From NCBI RefSeq assembly GCF_001267405.1, contig NZ_CP012369.1, positions 1,700,001 to 1,764,000 of the forward strand: a stretch of DNA of 64,000 bases, in the 5' to 3' direction. Source of the stretch: Moorella thermoacetica. Lineage in GTDB: Bacteria > Bacillota > DSM-521 > Neomoorellales > Neomoorellaceae. Below the pieces are notes generated by a model that made no database searches, was not told the DNA's origin, and saw nothing but the letters and a program-made list of their open reading frames with translations. Below, in pieces: positions 44,387 to 52,694 of this stretch. A program made the position numbers and the translations under genes. Each line of letters starts with the position of its first letter. Position 1 is the first letter of the stretch.

Positions 44387-44872
44387 ATGAAAGGGGATTT
44401 TTACCGGCCTGCTGGTGATATGGAGCTGCAAAAATGTCTTTCTCTGGTCCTACCTGAAAATCCCCTCGCCAATCTCCTGGGCCTCAAAGTTGTCGAGATC
44501 GGCCCTGGCCGTAGCGTGGTGCAGTTAAAGGTGTTACCTAAGCATCTAAACCCATGGAAGACCCTGCATGGCGGTGTCTATGCCGCCATGGCCGACCTGG
44601 CCATGGGCACGGCCGTACGGACTACAGGTAAGCAAGCAGTGACCCTCAACCTGCAGGTAGGATATTTACGCCCGGTGCAGCCAGGTCAGGTGGTTGTTTG
44701 CCAGGGGATGGTAATCCATGACGGTGACCAGATGGTGGTTACGGAAGCGAAGATGGTGGTAGATGAACGGCCGGTAGCTACAGCCGGGGGGATATTCTAC
44801 GTAAAGCAGGAAACTGGTACTTCCATTACCGGAGCATTCAGAGGCGGGGAATTTAAAGTTAGTATTGAATAG
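44387..44872 (+). CDS. PaaI-family hotdog thioesterase
   Basis: 161 aa hotdog fold. The signature HGGVYAAMADLAMGTAV (N...HGG with catalytic Asp) and TLNLQVGYLRPV define PaaI/YigI-like acyl-CoA thioesterases. ATG at 44387 follows AAAGGAG. Hydrolyses an acyl-CoA, acyl type unknown. The tRNA-Leu promoter lies inside its 3' end. Confidence 0.87.
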   Translation: MKGDFYRPAGDMELQKCLSLVLPENPLANLLGLKVVEIGPGRSVVQLKVLPKHLNPWKTLHGGVYAAMADLAMGTAVRTTGKQAVTLNLQVGYLRPVQPGQVVVCQGMVIHDGDQMVVTEAKMVVDERPVATAGGIFYVKQETGTSITGAFRGGEFKVSIE

Positions 44873-44894
44873 CCCGGCGTTTATATGATATAAT
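44865..44894 (+). promoter_or_regulatory. Promoter of tRNA-Leu
   Basis: TTGAAT (44865-44870), 18-nt spacer, TATAAT (44889-44894), 11 nt before the tRNA. Confidence 0.75.
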
Positions 44895-44905
44895 TTTTCT
44901 TGCCT

Positions 44906-44994
44906 GCGAGAGTGGCGGAATCGGCAGACGCCCGAGACTTAAAATCTCGTGGACCTTTTGGTCCGTGCGGGTTCAAGTCCCGCCTCTCGCACCA
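44906..44994 (+). tRNA. tRNA-Leu (anticodon TAA), integration target
   Basis: 89 nt class II tRNA with long variable arm (GTGGACCTTTTGGTCCGT) and encoded CCA. Acceptor GCGAGAG/CTCTCGC; anticodon loop CTTAAAA. Its last 58 bases are repeated exactly at 58259-58316, marking it as the attachment site of the element that follows. Confidence 0.97.
44937..44994 (+). repeat. attL: 58-bp tRNA-Leu 3' repeat
   Basis: Runs from the anticodon loop to CCA and is identical to 58259-58316. Identity stops abruptly on both sides (G/A before, A/G after), as expected for a site-specific crossover. Confidence 0.95.
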
Positions 44995-45051
44995 AGAAAA
45001 TCAAGGCCTGAAAGGCCTTTTAAAGATAAAGCGGTTTTACAATTTATGGTT

Positions 45052-45074
45052 GTTTGACTGCTATCTTACTGCTA
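45052..45074 (+). repeat. Candidate integrase arm site, left
   Basis: GTTTGACTGCTAT followed by CTTACTGCTA matches 58121-58143 at 21 of 23 positions in the same orientation. Each copy holds two ACTGCTA repeats 10 bp apart, as arm-type sites of lambda-like integrases do. Confidence 0.55.
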
Positions 45075-45127
45075 TTTGCTTCAGTGGGTATGAAAAACCG
45101 GGGTGGCGGCCCCGGTAATATTGGATG

Positions 45128-46300
45128 TTACTTTATGGTCCCTTCCTTTGGGGAAGAGTTTTCTTTTGGTTGCAGCAGACCGTCAATCCTTTCAGCCGCC
45201 TTCTCCTGTAGCCCCGGCAGGATATGGGAATAAATGTCCAGGGTTATGCTAACCGTGGAGTGGCCCAATCTTTCTTGAACGACTTTGGGATGAACACCCT
45301 CAAGAAGGAGTAAAGTAGCGTGGGTGTGCCGCAGGTCATGCAGCCGGATATGCGGCAGGCCAGCCTTATCCAGCAAGCGGTTGAAGTACTCGGCAAACCC
45401 TTTAGGATCACGAGGCCTGCCGTTTTCCACTGGGAAAACCAAGTCGTGGTCTTCGTAGTCAGGACCTAAAATGAGTTTATTCTGGTTAACCCAGGCTTTA
45501 TGTCGTTTCAATGCAGCGACTACACTCGGCGGCAGGGGTATTTGCCTCCGGCTCTTTTCAGTTTTCGGCTCCTCGAATTTAAGCCCTTCCCTTGTGCGTA
45601 TCAAGGATTGGCGTACCTGAAGGATGCCTTTCTGCAAATCGAGGTCTTGCCAGCGCAAACCTAATATTTCACCCCGCCGCAGGCCCGTCCCCAGGGCCAG
45701 CAAAAACGCCGGGTAAAGGGGGTCCTGTTTAGCTGTTTCCAGGAATCGTTTTACCTGCTCCGGGTTTAACGGTTGGACCTTCTTCTTCGGGTGCCGTGGC
45801 GGTTTAGCGGCCTCGGTCGGGTTCTGCAAAAGCAGCCCACTCTCCCTTGCCTGGCTCATGGCCTCATGGAGAACAACGTGGATATAGCGTACCCTGGTCG
45901 GCGATAAGCCGCTTTCGAGTTTAGACGCATAAAGCCGTTGTATATCAGCCGGTTGGAGTTTCTTCAGCGGAATACTGCCCAGAGTAGGAATAACGTGGAG
46001 CCTTAAAACCGTTTCGTAGCTTTCCCATGTGCTCTGCCGCAAATGAGGCTTTGCATAATCAGTAAGCCAGCGATTTAGCCATTGCTCGACGGTAATCTTC
46101 GACGGCTCAATAAAGCCGCCGTTTTGCTGCTGGTAAAGGGCCTGGGTCAGTTTTTCCAGGACCTCCTTCTTGCTCTTACCGTAAAGGGTTAACCTTCTCT
46201 GCTTCCCCTCATGGTCAATGCCTACAGTTATTTGCGCCGTCCATCGCCCGTCAGGCCGCTGGTAAACCGTACCCTCCCCGTGGCCTCTCCTTTTTGGCAT
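45128..46300 (-). CDS. int: Tyrosine recombinase / integrase
   Basis: 390 aa. N-terminal AP2-like arm-binding domain (GEGTVYQRPDGRWTAQI), SAM-like core-binding domain (EQWLNRWLTDYAKPHL), then the catalytic domain with Arg in GTGLRRGEILGLRW, HDLRHTHATLLL, LGHSTVSITLDIYSHI (His, Arg, His, Tyr all present). ATG at 46300 follows GGAGGG. It is the last gene of the minus-strand operon and lies beside attL, so it should catalyse integration and excision. Confidence 0.95.
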   Translation of the reverse strand: MPKRRGHGEGTVYQRPDGRWTAQITVGIDHEGKQRRLTLYGKSKKEVLEKLTQALYQQQNGGFIEPSKITVEQWLNRWLTDYAKPHLRQSTWESYETVLRLHVIPTLGSIPLKKLQPADIQRLYASKLESGLSPTRVRYIHVVLHEAMSQARESGLLLQNPTEAAKPPRHPKKKVQPLNPEQVKRFLETAKQDPLYPAFLLALGTGLRRGEILGLRWQDLDLQKGILQVRQSLIRTREGLKFEEPKTEKSRRQIPLPPSVVAALKRHKAWVNQNKLILGPDYEDHDLVFPVENGRPRDPKGFAEYFNRLLDKAGLPHIRLHDLRHTHATLLLLEGVHPKVVQERLGHSTVSITLDIYSHILPGLQEKAAERIDGLLQPKENSSPKEGTIK

Positions 46301-46422
46301 CACTATTCCCTCCTTTTACCATATTTACCATTTATACCGTTTGGTGCAAGGCCTCTTAAAATCGCTGGTAATAGAAAACTATTACCGGCTCGACAAAGAG
46401 GCCTTGCAGGGAATCAATTCCA

Positions 46423-46647
46423 TTAAAGAGCTTGCAGGTTTACGCCGATGTAATCGGCTTTGGCTGTAGGGACGGTAATTGGCCGGCCGTCCTCCTTCAG
46501 TCCCTGGAGGTGCATCTTTATGGCTTCTGCCATGTTCTCCCTGGTTTCCTGTGGCGTTTTCCCGGTCGCTACGCAGCCGGGAAGGTCGGGTGAATAGGCG
46601 GAATAGTTACCGTCCGCCTTCTCGATAACGACTAAAAACTTATCCAT
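46423..46647 (-). CDS. HicB-like antitoxin-type protein
   Basis: 74 aa: KFLVVIEKADGNYSAYSPDLPGCVATG then ETRENMAEAIKMHL. This is the HicB partial RNase-H fold. No HicA toxin gene lies next to it, and no C-terminal DNA-binding domain is present, so it is an orphan or a regulator of unknown partner. Confidence 0.85.
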   Translation of the reverse strand: MDKFLVVIEKADGNYSAYSPDLPGCVATGKTPQETRENMAEAIKMHLQGLKEDGRPITVPTAKADYIGVNLQAL

Positions 46648-46673
46648 AGCTATTTACTCTCCCCTTCTATGGG

Positions 46674-46922
46674 TTAAATGTTCCCGGCAGCCTCCCTGAA
46701 GCCGTAGACTGGGACGCGGATGGTTCGCTTTTCCACAGGTGGAGTTTCCCGCATGGCGTCCAGCACCTGGCAAACATCAGCATCGAAATATTTTTCGCCG
46801 CAGTCCTCGCATACCCAGGCCGGGACATCTTCGACAAGGGTCAATTTATCGCCCCACCAGTTTTCAGCCGTCACCAGCTTTTTGATAGTTTTTCCTCCGC
46901 ATAAATAACACTTGCTAACCAT
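46674..46922 (-). CDS. YgiT/MqsA-type zinc-finger protein
   Basis: 82 aa. CYLCGG and VCEDCGEKYFDADVCQ form the two CxxC pairs of a YgiT-type zinc finger. It begins 1 nt after the DUF4258 gene ends. Such zinc-finger proteins usually serve as antitoxins to MqsR- or DUF4258-type partners. Confidence 0.85.
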   Translation of the reverse strand: MVSKCYLCGGKTIKKLVTAENWWGDKLTLVEDVPAWVCEDCGEKYFDADVCQVLDAMRETPPVEKRTIRVPVYGFREAAGNI

Positions 46923-46923
46923 C

Positions 46924-47235
46924 TTATTGCTGCCTCCTTGTTCTTTCGTTTTCCCATTTTGGTGGTTCAGGTTCGTAAACCGTTATTATGAGAAGTGTGC
47001 CGGAAGGGTCAAAAGCGCAGACTGCGTGGAGCGGTCGCCCATTTTCAGTATACCCCAGGATAAGGGCACTTGGACCACGCGGATCATTGGGGTAATCTTC
47101 CAGTATCTCTCCATGAGCAAGGATTTTAGCGACATCCCCATCCTTAATTTTACGCCTTCCTGCCCTTTCCCTGGCATGGGCAGTCATGGCCCACCGGCCT
47201 TCAAATACAGCTTTCCTTATAGCGGTTATATCCAC
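46924..47235 (-). CDS. DUF4258 family protein (likely toxin partner)
   Basis: 103 aa. MTAHARERAGRRKIKDGDV and GEILEDYPNDPRGPSALILGY, HAVCAFDPSGTLLIITVYEP match DUF4258, a RelE/BrnT-like small fold. Paired with the zinc-finger gene, it looks like a toxin-antitoxin module; toxicity is inferred. Confidence 0.8.
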   Translation of the reverse strand: MDITAIRKAVFEGRWAMTAHARERAGRRKIKDGDVAKILAHGEILEDYPNDPRGPSALILGYTENGRPLHAVCAFDPSGTLLIITVYEPEPPKWENERTRRQQ

Positions 47236-47250
47236 ATTGCCGTTCCCCCA

Positions 47251-47478
47251 TTAATCCTTGTGGCTATCTTTTTCTTCCGGCACATATACCAGCAAATCCC
47301 CCGGCTGGCAATTGAGGAATGAGCAGAGCTTATCCAGGACGGCGTAATCGACTTTTTTAACCTTGTCATGGTAGAGGCCGAATACTGTACTACGGGCTAG
47401 GCCAGCACCATCAGCGACTTCAGTCATCTTCAATCGTTTAGCTCCCATAATTGTTGACAGCAAACATTTTATAGCCAT
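47251..47478 (-). CDS. Xre/Cro-type HTH regulator
   Basis: 75 aa compact HTH: KMTEVADGAGLARSTVFGLYHDK forms helices 2-3; the C-terminal helices read VLDKLCSFLNCQPGDLLVYVPEE, typical of the YozG-like group. ATG at 47478 follows GGGAGTGAT. First gene of the integrase operon and probable element repressor. Confidence 0.88.
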   Translation of the reverse strand: MAIKCLLSTIMGAKRLKMTEVADGAGLARSTVFGLYHDKVKKVDYAVLDKLCSFLNCQPGDLLVYVPEEKDSHKD

Positions 47479-47584
47479 TACCATCACTCCCATGTTTATT
47501 GTTTGCTCATACATATTGTATCACAACAGCTATGTATAGAGCAAGGAGCCGGAAAAATTTTTTGTCTGTACAGGCAGAAAGTAC

Positions 47585-47645
47585 TTGACTACTGTCTGCT
47601 TCCATGCTAATATTGTATTAGCAAGCAGCCAGAATAACTGCTTGC
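47585..47645. promoter_or_regulatory. Operators and plus-strand promoter of the element switch
   Basis: Plus-strand TTGACT (47585-47590), 17-nt spacer, TAATAT (47608-47613). A 19-bp palindrome TGCTAATA-TTG-TATTAGCA (47605-47623) covers the -10, and a second inverted repeat GCAAGCAG...CTGCTTGC (47621-47645) follows. On the minus strand TTGCTC-N18-TACAAT upstream of the HTH gene completes a divergent, repressor-type switch. Confidence 0.65.
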
Positions 47646-47649
47646 AAAC

Positions 47650-49330
47650 AAACTATAAGCATTCCTGTAATGATTTAAGGTAGGTGTTGCCAATAAAAAA
47701 GCCTCCTGGTAAAAAGAAAATAGACTCAAAACAAACAAACCCACCAGGAGGCGAGAAACCGAATGAATGAGGTGCAAAAGAAATTACTGGTCCATGGCGA
47801 TGTGATAATTGTCGGTATCGATGTAGCCAAACACAACCACTGGGCACGGATCTATAACCAAATCGAACTGGATGTGGTCAAACCCTTCAAGTTTCATAAT
47901 AGCAAAGAAGGCTATTATCGTCTTAGTGGCAAAAATGGAAGAAGCCAAAGAAAAAGCCCGGGCAACAAGGGTAGTAATCGGCATGGAACCCACCGGCCAC
48001 TACTGGAAACCCTTAGCATGGTTTCTCCAGGAGCAGGGTTATACGGTAGTGATAGTCAATCCCTATCACGTCAAAAGGCGGAAAGAGGAAGTAGGCAACT
48101 CCCCCACCAAGAACGACCGCAAAGACGCCGGGATAATAGCCAAAGTAGTCAAGGACGGGAATTTCCTCCACTGCCTTTTGCCCAAAGGAAAATATGCCGA
48201 ACTAAGGAACCTGACCGTAACCCGGCGGCAGCAACGCCGGAAACTAAACAGCGCCTTAAACCAACTCCAGGCCATCCTGGACGAATACTTCCCCGAGCTG
48301 GGGCAAGTATTCAAAAACCTGTTAGGCAAAGCTGCCCAATGGGTCTTAAGGAACTGTCCCTTCCCCAAGTTAATATTAGCCTATAAACTCGAAGAAATAG
48401 CCGCGAAGCTAAAAGAAGCGAGTAACCACCGGGTAGGGATGAAAAGGGCCCAGGCCCTCTACCAGACGGCCCAGGAATCGATAGGAGTAACCGAAGGATT
48501 AACCGGAGCCCAACACAAGCTAAACGCCTGCCTGGACGAAATAGCCTTTTACCAAAAGCAGATCGAGCAAACAGAAGCAGCCATGGCCGACATACTAGCA
48601 GGAATAGATATCGCAGGCAATTTATTAAGCATCCCCGGTATAGGCCTGGTAACAGTAGCCGGCTTTTTAGGTGAAATAGGCGATCCCCAGAATTACGAAC
48701 ACTGGAAGCAAATCCAAAAACTCGCCGGCCTGAACTTAAGCGAACAAAGTTCCGGGAAGAAGAACGGGCAAAGCAAGATATCCAAACGCGGGCGAGCCGA
48801 ATTAAGGAACCTGTTATACCAGGCCAGCCTTACTCTGGTAGCCAAAAACCGTGAATTTAAAGCGTTGTACCACTACTTCCTGACCAGGCGGGAAAACCCG
48901 TTGAAGAAAAAGCAGGCCTTAATAGCCATAGCCGTAAAATTACTGCGGGTGATGTACGGCCTGGCCAGGAAGAAAGAAAACTACGACCCTGACAAAGTAT
49001 TAGGCGACTATCGCCGCGCCCAATTACAGCAAGCAGCTTAAAAATAAAAACCCAAACACAAGGTAAAAAGTCTTGGGTGGGGGAAGCCTTAATTCCCACC
49101 ATAAGGGCATAGACCCTGCTCACAAGTACCAGGCATAACCCACCCGCCCTCAAAAGGCCGAACGAAGGAATGACACAGGGCATAGACCCCGGGAGACATG
49201 ATAGGGTAGCCGAGGGCAAGAAGTGGTGAGGTTACTACCCAAGACTTAAGATTAAGCCATCGTCTTGTTGTTGTGGACGATGATGGAGGCTTAGTCTGCC
49301 CTCTTGGACTTTATCATAAAAAATGAAAAT
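47650..49330 (+). mobile_element. IS110-family insertion sequence (approximate ends)
   Basis: Transposase with 5' and 3' noncoding flanks. The left flank has a long-range inverted repeat GCCTCCTGG/CCAGGAGGC just before the gene. The right flank (49042-49330) is rich in inverted repeats such as GGGTGGGGGAAGCC and GCATAGACCC repeats. IS110 elements lack terminal inverted repeats, so the ends are estimates. It sits just downstream of the plus-strand promoter. Confidence 0.6.
47763..49041 (+). pseudogene. IS110 transposase with a frameshift
   Basis: The N-terminus in one frame (IIVGIDVAKHNHWARIY, FKFHNSKEGYYR) continues in the +1 frame near 47925 as LVAKMEEAKEKA, VIGMEPTGHYWKPLAW, NDRKDA (DEDD-type catalytic acids). 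It ends in the Tnp_20 domain IPGIGLVTVAGFLGEIGD and SSGKKNGQSKISKRGRAELR with the catalytic Ser. One extra base explains the break. Total about 425 aa if repaired; probably inactive unless frameshifted. Confidence 0.85.
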
Positions 49331-49391
49331 CTAAGAGAGCAGGCGATTTAACGAGCTAGAAGCAAATTATTGAGATAGGAGGTATCCTTCA

Positions 49392-49619
49392 ATGGCAGTC
49401 GAACTGCAGGACGTAAAGCAAAAACTGTGGGAACGGAAGTGTGAACTAGCGGGAATCTTGCTTGACGAACTGTGGAGGGACGATGAAGTAAGGGACCTCA
49501 TTAACGAGAAAGCCACAGGAGAACTGGAAAACATACTCGACCGATGGGTAGACGTGGATGAATACATTAGATTATGTGATACTGGAAAACTTGATGGTTG
49601 CTTAGTAGTAATGTCTTAA
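49392..49619 (+). CDS. Small helical hypothetical protein
   Basis: 75 aa, start 8 nt after GGAGG. All helical and acidic (LAGILLDELWRDDEVRDLI, ENILDRWVDVDEYIRL). Not recognised. It may be the gene originally driven by the plus-strand promoter at 47585, now separated by the IS. Confidence 0.6.
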   Translation: MAVELQDVKQKLWERKCELAGILLDELWRDDEVRDLINEKATGELENILDRWVDVDEYIRLCDTGKLDGCLVVMS

Positions 49620-49625
49620 GATACT

Positions 49626-49659
49626 GCGGCCAGGCCGAAAACCTGGCCGCCAATTTTTA
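49626..49659 (+). terminator. Terminator after the 75-aa gene
   Basis: GCGGCCAGG pairs with CCTGGCCGC, then CAATTTTTAT. Confidence 0.85.
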
Positions 49660-49911
49660 TGTGAACACCTGGCCAGGCAGGACCACAGGGATAGGTATTA
49701 GCTTTTGCCGGGAGTAATAGCGGCTTGTGTTATCGGGGCGCGTGGGTATCCCGTTCCTGGAGAACCCTGGCTGGGACGTGCATGTGGAAACCCTATCACT
49801 CCATACACATCCGGGTTGCAAGGGAACCCGGTTGACATAAGAAATTTATTTACACTAAAGGCAGGATTTACTACATCAACGTAGAATACTCCTGGCGGGA
49901 GGTGGTTGATA

Positions 49912-50958
49912 GTGAGTGCAACACCGGAAGTAACCGAAAAAACGCTTCAAGATTTACCAGAAGGTACTATTGAATGGGCAGACGCTTTAATTAATTTATT
50001 GATAAAGATGGATAACGACATTTATGGGAGTATAAAAGAGCTTACAAAAGGTTCTACAGTTAATCTTGAAAACTACAACGGATTTATACCGTTTTTCCTT
50101 TATTTTATAGATCGACGGCTTTATTTTTTGTTGGGGAATAGCCCTTTAAGGCATACATTAATGGATATTATGTTTGTAGTCTTTGAAAATAATAAGGGTA
50201 TTTGGTGGAAGCATTTAACATCATCACCTTCTATTGAGACTAAACTTAACGAATTTCTTAATCAAAAGGTAAAATTTTACCACGATTTAGCTCTTAAGGA
50301 GGTAGAATATTACCATCCAATGCTTTTGGAGTTTAAAAATAGTAAATTTATGGCAGCCGTTGTAGACCATGCGTGTAAGGAGTTAAATATTGTCTCGGTT
50401 ATGGGGGAAAATAGTGAGGACAGTATTATTAATGCACTTATCGATGGTCATAATTTAGATGCTGCTGTAGTGTATCCTCTTAATCAATATTTAAGCAAAA
50501 CATTAGATGAATCTCTTCATGTGATTGGGAAATCGATAGATGATTTTTTCAAAAATGATGGCAATAGCACTAAACGATTTATTCCGAAGCCGGTAGCCAT
50601 ATTACTATCCCTATGGAATGGTCTTTTTGTAATCCTCAATGGAACATGGTATTTAAGAAATACTTTAACCCTATTTTCAATGAAGTGGTGGCTCATTGCT
50701 GCATGGTTTCTTAGCCCTGCTTTTTGGTTGTGGTTTACTTTAGTCCCTTCAGCATGGTATGCGCCACTAGGTTTAATAAGGTGGCTTTGGTTTGACGGGC
50801 GTGATTATGGTCTTAGTCTTAAAAGGTGGCAAGTGGTTCTTATATGTCTTTTACTCCCTATAGCTGCAACAATAATATTCGGATTGCCTGGGTGGTTCCC
50901 ATTGGTGGTTGACCCAAACACCAAGCACATCTATTTACGAATATTGCCGTTCCTATAA
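49912..50958 (+). CDS. AT-rich hypothetical membrane protein
   Basis: 348 aa, GTG start 7 nt after GGGAGGTG. Residues 1-225 look soluble and helical; the last third has several hydrophobic segments (ILLSLWNGLFVILNGTWY, WWLIAAWFLSPAFWLWF, WQVVLICLLLPIAATIIF). Base use is clearly AT-richer than the surrounding genes, pointing to separate acquisition. No family recognised. It could be a membrane-acting accessory such as a defence effector, but nothing proves that. Confidence 0.65.
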   Translation: MSATPEVTEKTLQDLPEGTIEWADALINLLIKMDNDIYGSIKELTKGSTVNLENYNGFIPFFLYFIDRRLYFLLGNSPLRHTLMDIMFVVFENNKGIWWKHLTSSPSIETKLNEFLNQKVKFYHDLALKEVEYYHPMLLEFKNSKFMAAVVDHACKELNIVSVMGENSEDSIINALIDGHNLDAAVVYPLNQYLSKTLDESLHVIGKSIDDFFKNDGNSTKRFIPKPVAILLSLWNGLFVILNGTWYLRNTLTLFSMKWWLIAAWFLSPAFWLWFTLVPSAWYAPLGLIRWLWFDGRDYGLSLKRWQVVLICLLLPIAATIIFGLPGWFPLVVDPNTKHIYLRILPFL

Positions 50959-51002
50959 GACATATCAATGATGGCCACCCCCTGTGGAAGGTGGCCCCTT
51001 CT

Positions 51003-51998
51003 TTACCCTGCCTGCTGTACCCTCTCCTGTAAGGCGTTCAACCTGGCCCGGTTATTAGGTTTCAGGTATCCCAACCTCATTAAGTACAACCGCCAAATTG
51101 GGTCGGCGCTCATCCACATAGGCACCCTGCCGCCGAGGACGCTCTGGAACTGGGGCGAGGCCAGGTACTGCCGCACGGCCTCATTCTCTTTACCGCCGGT
51201 AACCTCTTTGTAGATGCGGTAAAGCTCATCCACACTCGGGACCGCAGCCATCGGCGGGGCTAACCGCTCCACGAACCCGCCAGGACCTTTTTCCTGCACG
51301 TCCTGCGTCGGGCCGGGTGTCTCAGGCTGCGGCTGCCCGGCAGGAACTTCTATCTTCGGCGGTTGTTCAATCTTCACCGGAGTGGGTGGAGGCGTCACCT
51401 CCAACTTAGGCAAGGGTGGCAACTGCGGCGGGGTCCACTGTATGGGCGGGTAATAGTAGCCCGGCGTAGGTTGCCACCGGTAAAGCAGGTCCCGCGCAGG
51501 GTTATGCTGACTCTCTCCGCGTCCTAACTGCTGGTTTAACTGTTCCATCGCTAGATCGTAAGGAATATCGTTCAAGTTGTCTTGACTGGGTAAACTGTTA
51601 GATGAAGACTGCGGGCTAGAACTACCACTACTTTCTGTAGACGTAGTGCCACTACCAGAGGGAGTGGAATTGCTACTACCACTACCACCGCCTAAATACC
51701 CCATCCGTTGGTCGTGGGACATGCTGCTCCAAGTCCCTAGGTCAATTCCAGCCCGGTTTAAGGCCGCTACCCGTTCATCATGGGACATGCCAGCCCAGGT
51801 ATTGTAATCAGGAAGGCTGCTACGACTGCTACTACCACCGCTACTTGATAGGCGATTAGCTATGGCCTGGTTACGGGCATTACTGCTTGAACTACTAGAA
51901 CTACCAGAGCTACGCGAACTACTCGATTTGTTCCGATTAGAATAAGTCGATGCCAAGCCAAGTCCAGCGCTTACCAAACTCCCTAATTCAGCCCACAT
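51003..51998 (-). CDS. Ser/Pro-rich repeat protein
   Basis: 331 aa, start after GGAGTGA. A short hydrophobic N-terminus (LGSLVSAGLGLASTY) leads to a long Ser/Gly-rich linker. Within it are two copies of a W-x-x-MSHD-x-R unit (TWAGMSHDERVAAL, TWSSMSHDQRMGYL). Then come a Pro-rich segment (150-230) and a helical C-terminal domain with PSVDELYRIYKEVTGGKE. The plan resembles a virion-associated or surface protein, but I recognise no family. Confidence 0.6.
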   Translation of the reverse strand: MWAELGSLVSAGLGLASTYSNRNKSSSSRSSGSSSSSSSNARNQAIANRLSSSGGSSSRSSLPDYNTWAGMSHDERVAALNRAGIDLGTWSSMSHDQRMGYLGGGSGSSNSTPSGSGTTSTESSGSSSPQSSSNSLPSQDNLNDIPYDLAMEQLNQQLGRGESQHNPARDLLYRWQPTPGYYYPPIQWTPPQLPPLPKLEVTPPPTPVKIEQPPKIEVPAGQPQPETPGPTQDVQEKGPGGFVERLAPPMAAVPSVDELYRIYKEVTGGKENEAVRQYLASPQFQSVLGGRVPMWMSADPIWRLYLMRLGYLKPNNRARLNALQERVQQAG

Positions 51999-52294
51999 AA
52001 GCCATCACTCCTTAAAAATTGATGATATATGTCAACGCGCCCCCACTGTGGAAAGCGCGATTACCACAGGGGGAGACAGTAGCATTTTATACTTTGACGT
52101 ACCCCCTTCCTGTGGATAGATTATTTTCCAGCGTTACGCATCCAATTTACGGCTTTTTTTAGCTAATCCTAGAATATCCGAGGCCATGCTAATCGACCTC
52201 CTAAAAATTATTTCCTTGAACGTAACGTATGGCCTTATCAGACATCGGGGAAGTCCCTCTCTAGTTGCGCTTGCTCCTCAGCCGTGATGTTGAT

Positions 52295-52537
52295 CTAAAT
52301 AGCATTTTGGACGTTCGCCCGGCTACCTCCGCTCAAATCCAGCCCGGCCACCTTTAACACCAGTTTGGCCGCCTCCAGGTCGCCACCCAGGGCCATATCC
52401 ACCACAACCCGCATCACTCGTGGAGATGCGTCAACGGCTTCGGCAACGATTAGCTGCCGCCGCTGCTCCAGGACCTCACTTGACGGCAGCTTCTGATTGT
52501 TTTTGGGAACCGTTGCGAGGCTGTTTTTCTTCGCCAT
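52295..52537 (-). CDS. Small helical protein, paralogue A
   Basis: 80 aa starting MAKKNSLATVPKN after GGGGGTGAC. The C-terminal half reads VVVDMALGGDLEAAKLVLKVAGLDL, similar to the neighbour's KAKQGDAAAARLMLELAGVLP. It overlaps that gene by 62 bp in another frame. Function unknown; region 51999-52294 shows no clear gene. Confidence 0.6.
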   Translation of the reverse strand: MAKKNSLATVPKNNQKLPSSEVLEQRRQLIVAEAVDASPRVMRVVVDMALGGDLEAAKLVLKVAGLDLSGGSRANVQNAI

Positions 52538-52694
52538 CGCCGTCACCCCCTTCCCCACCAGGTAGCACCCCGGCAAGCTCCAGCATAAGCCTGGCCGCCG
52601 CTGCATCGCCTTGTTTCGCTTTGGCCGCCAAGGTGTCGATTATTCCGGGAACTTCCTTAACGGCACGCCAGCGGGCGTAATCCAAAACCGTCAT
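52476..52694 (-). CDS. Small helical protein, paralogue B
   Basis: 72 aa starting MTVLDYARWRAVKEVPG after AAGGAGGGAG. Shares the G-D-x-x-A-A-x-L-x-L-x-x-A-G helical pattern with the following gene, so they arose by duplication. Could be adaptor or small-terminase-like; unproven. Confidence 0.6.
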   Translation of the reverse strand: MTVLDYARWRAVKEVPGIIDTLAAKAKQGDAAAARLMLELAGVLPGGEGGDGDGEEKQPRNGSQKQSEAAVK

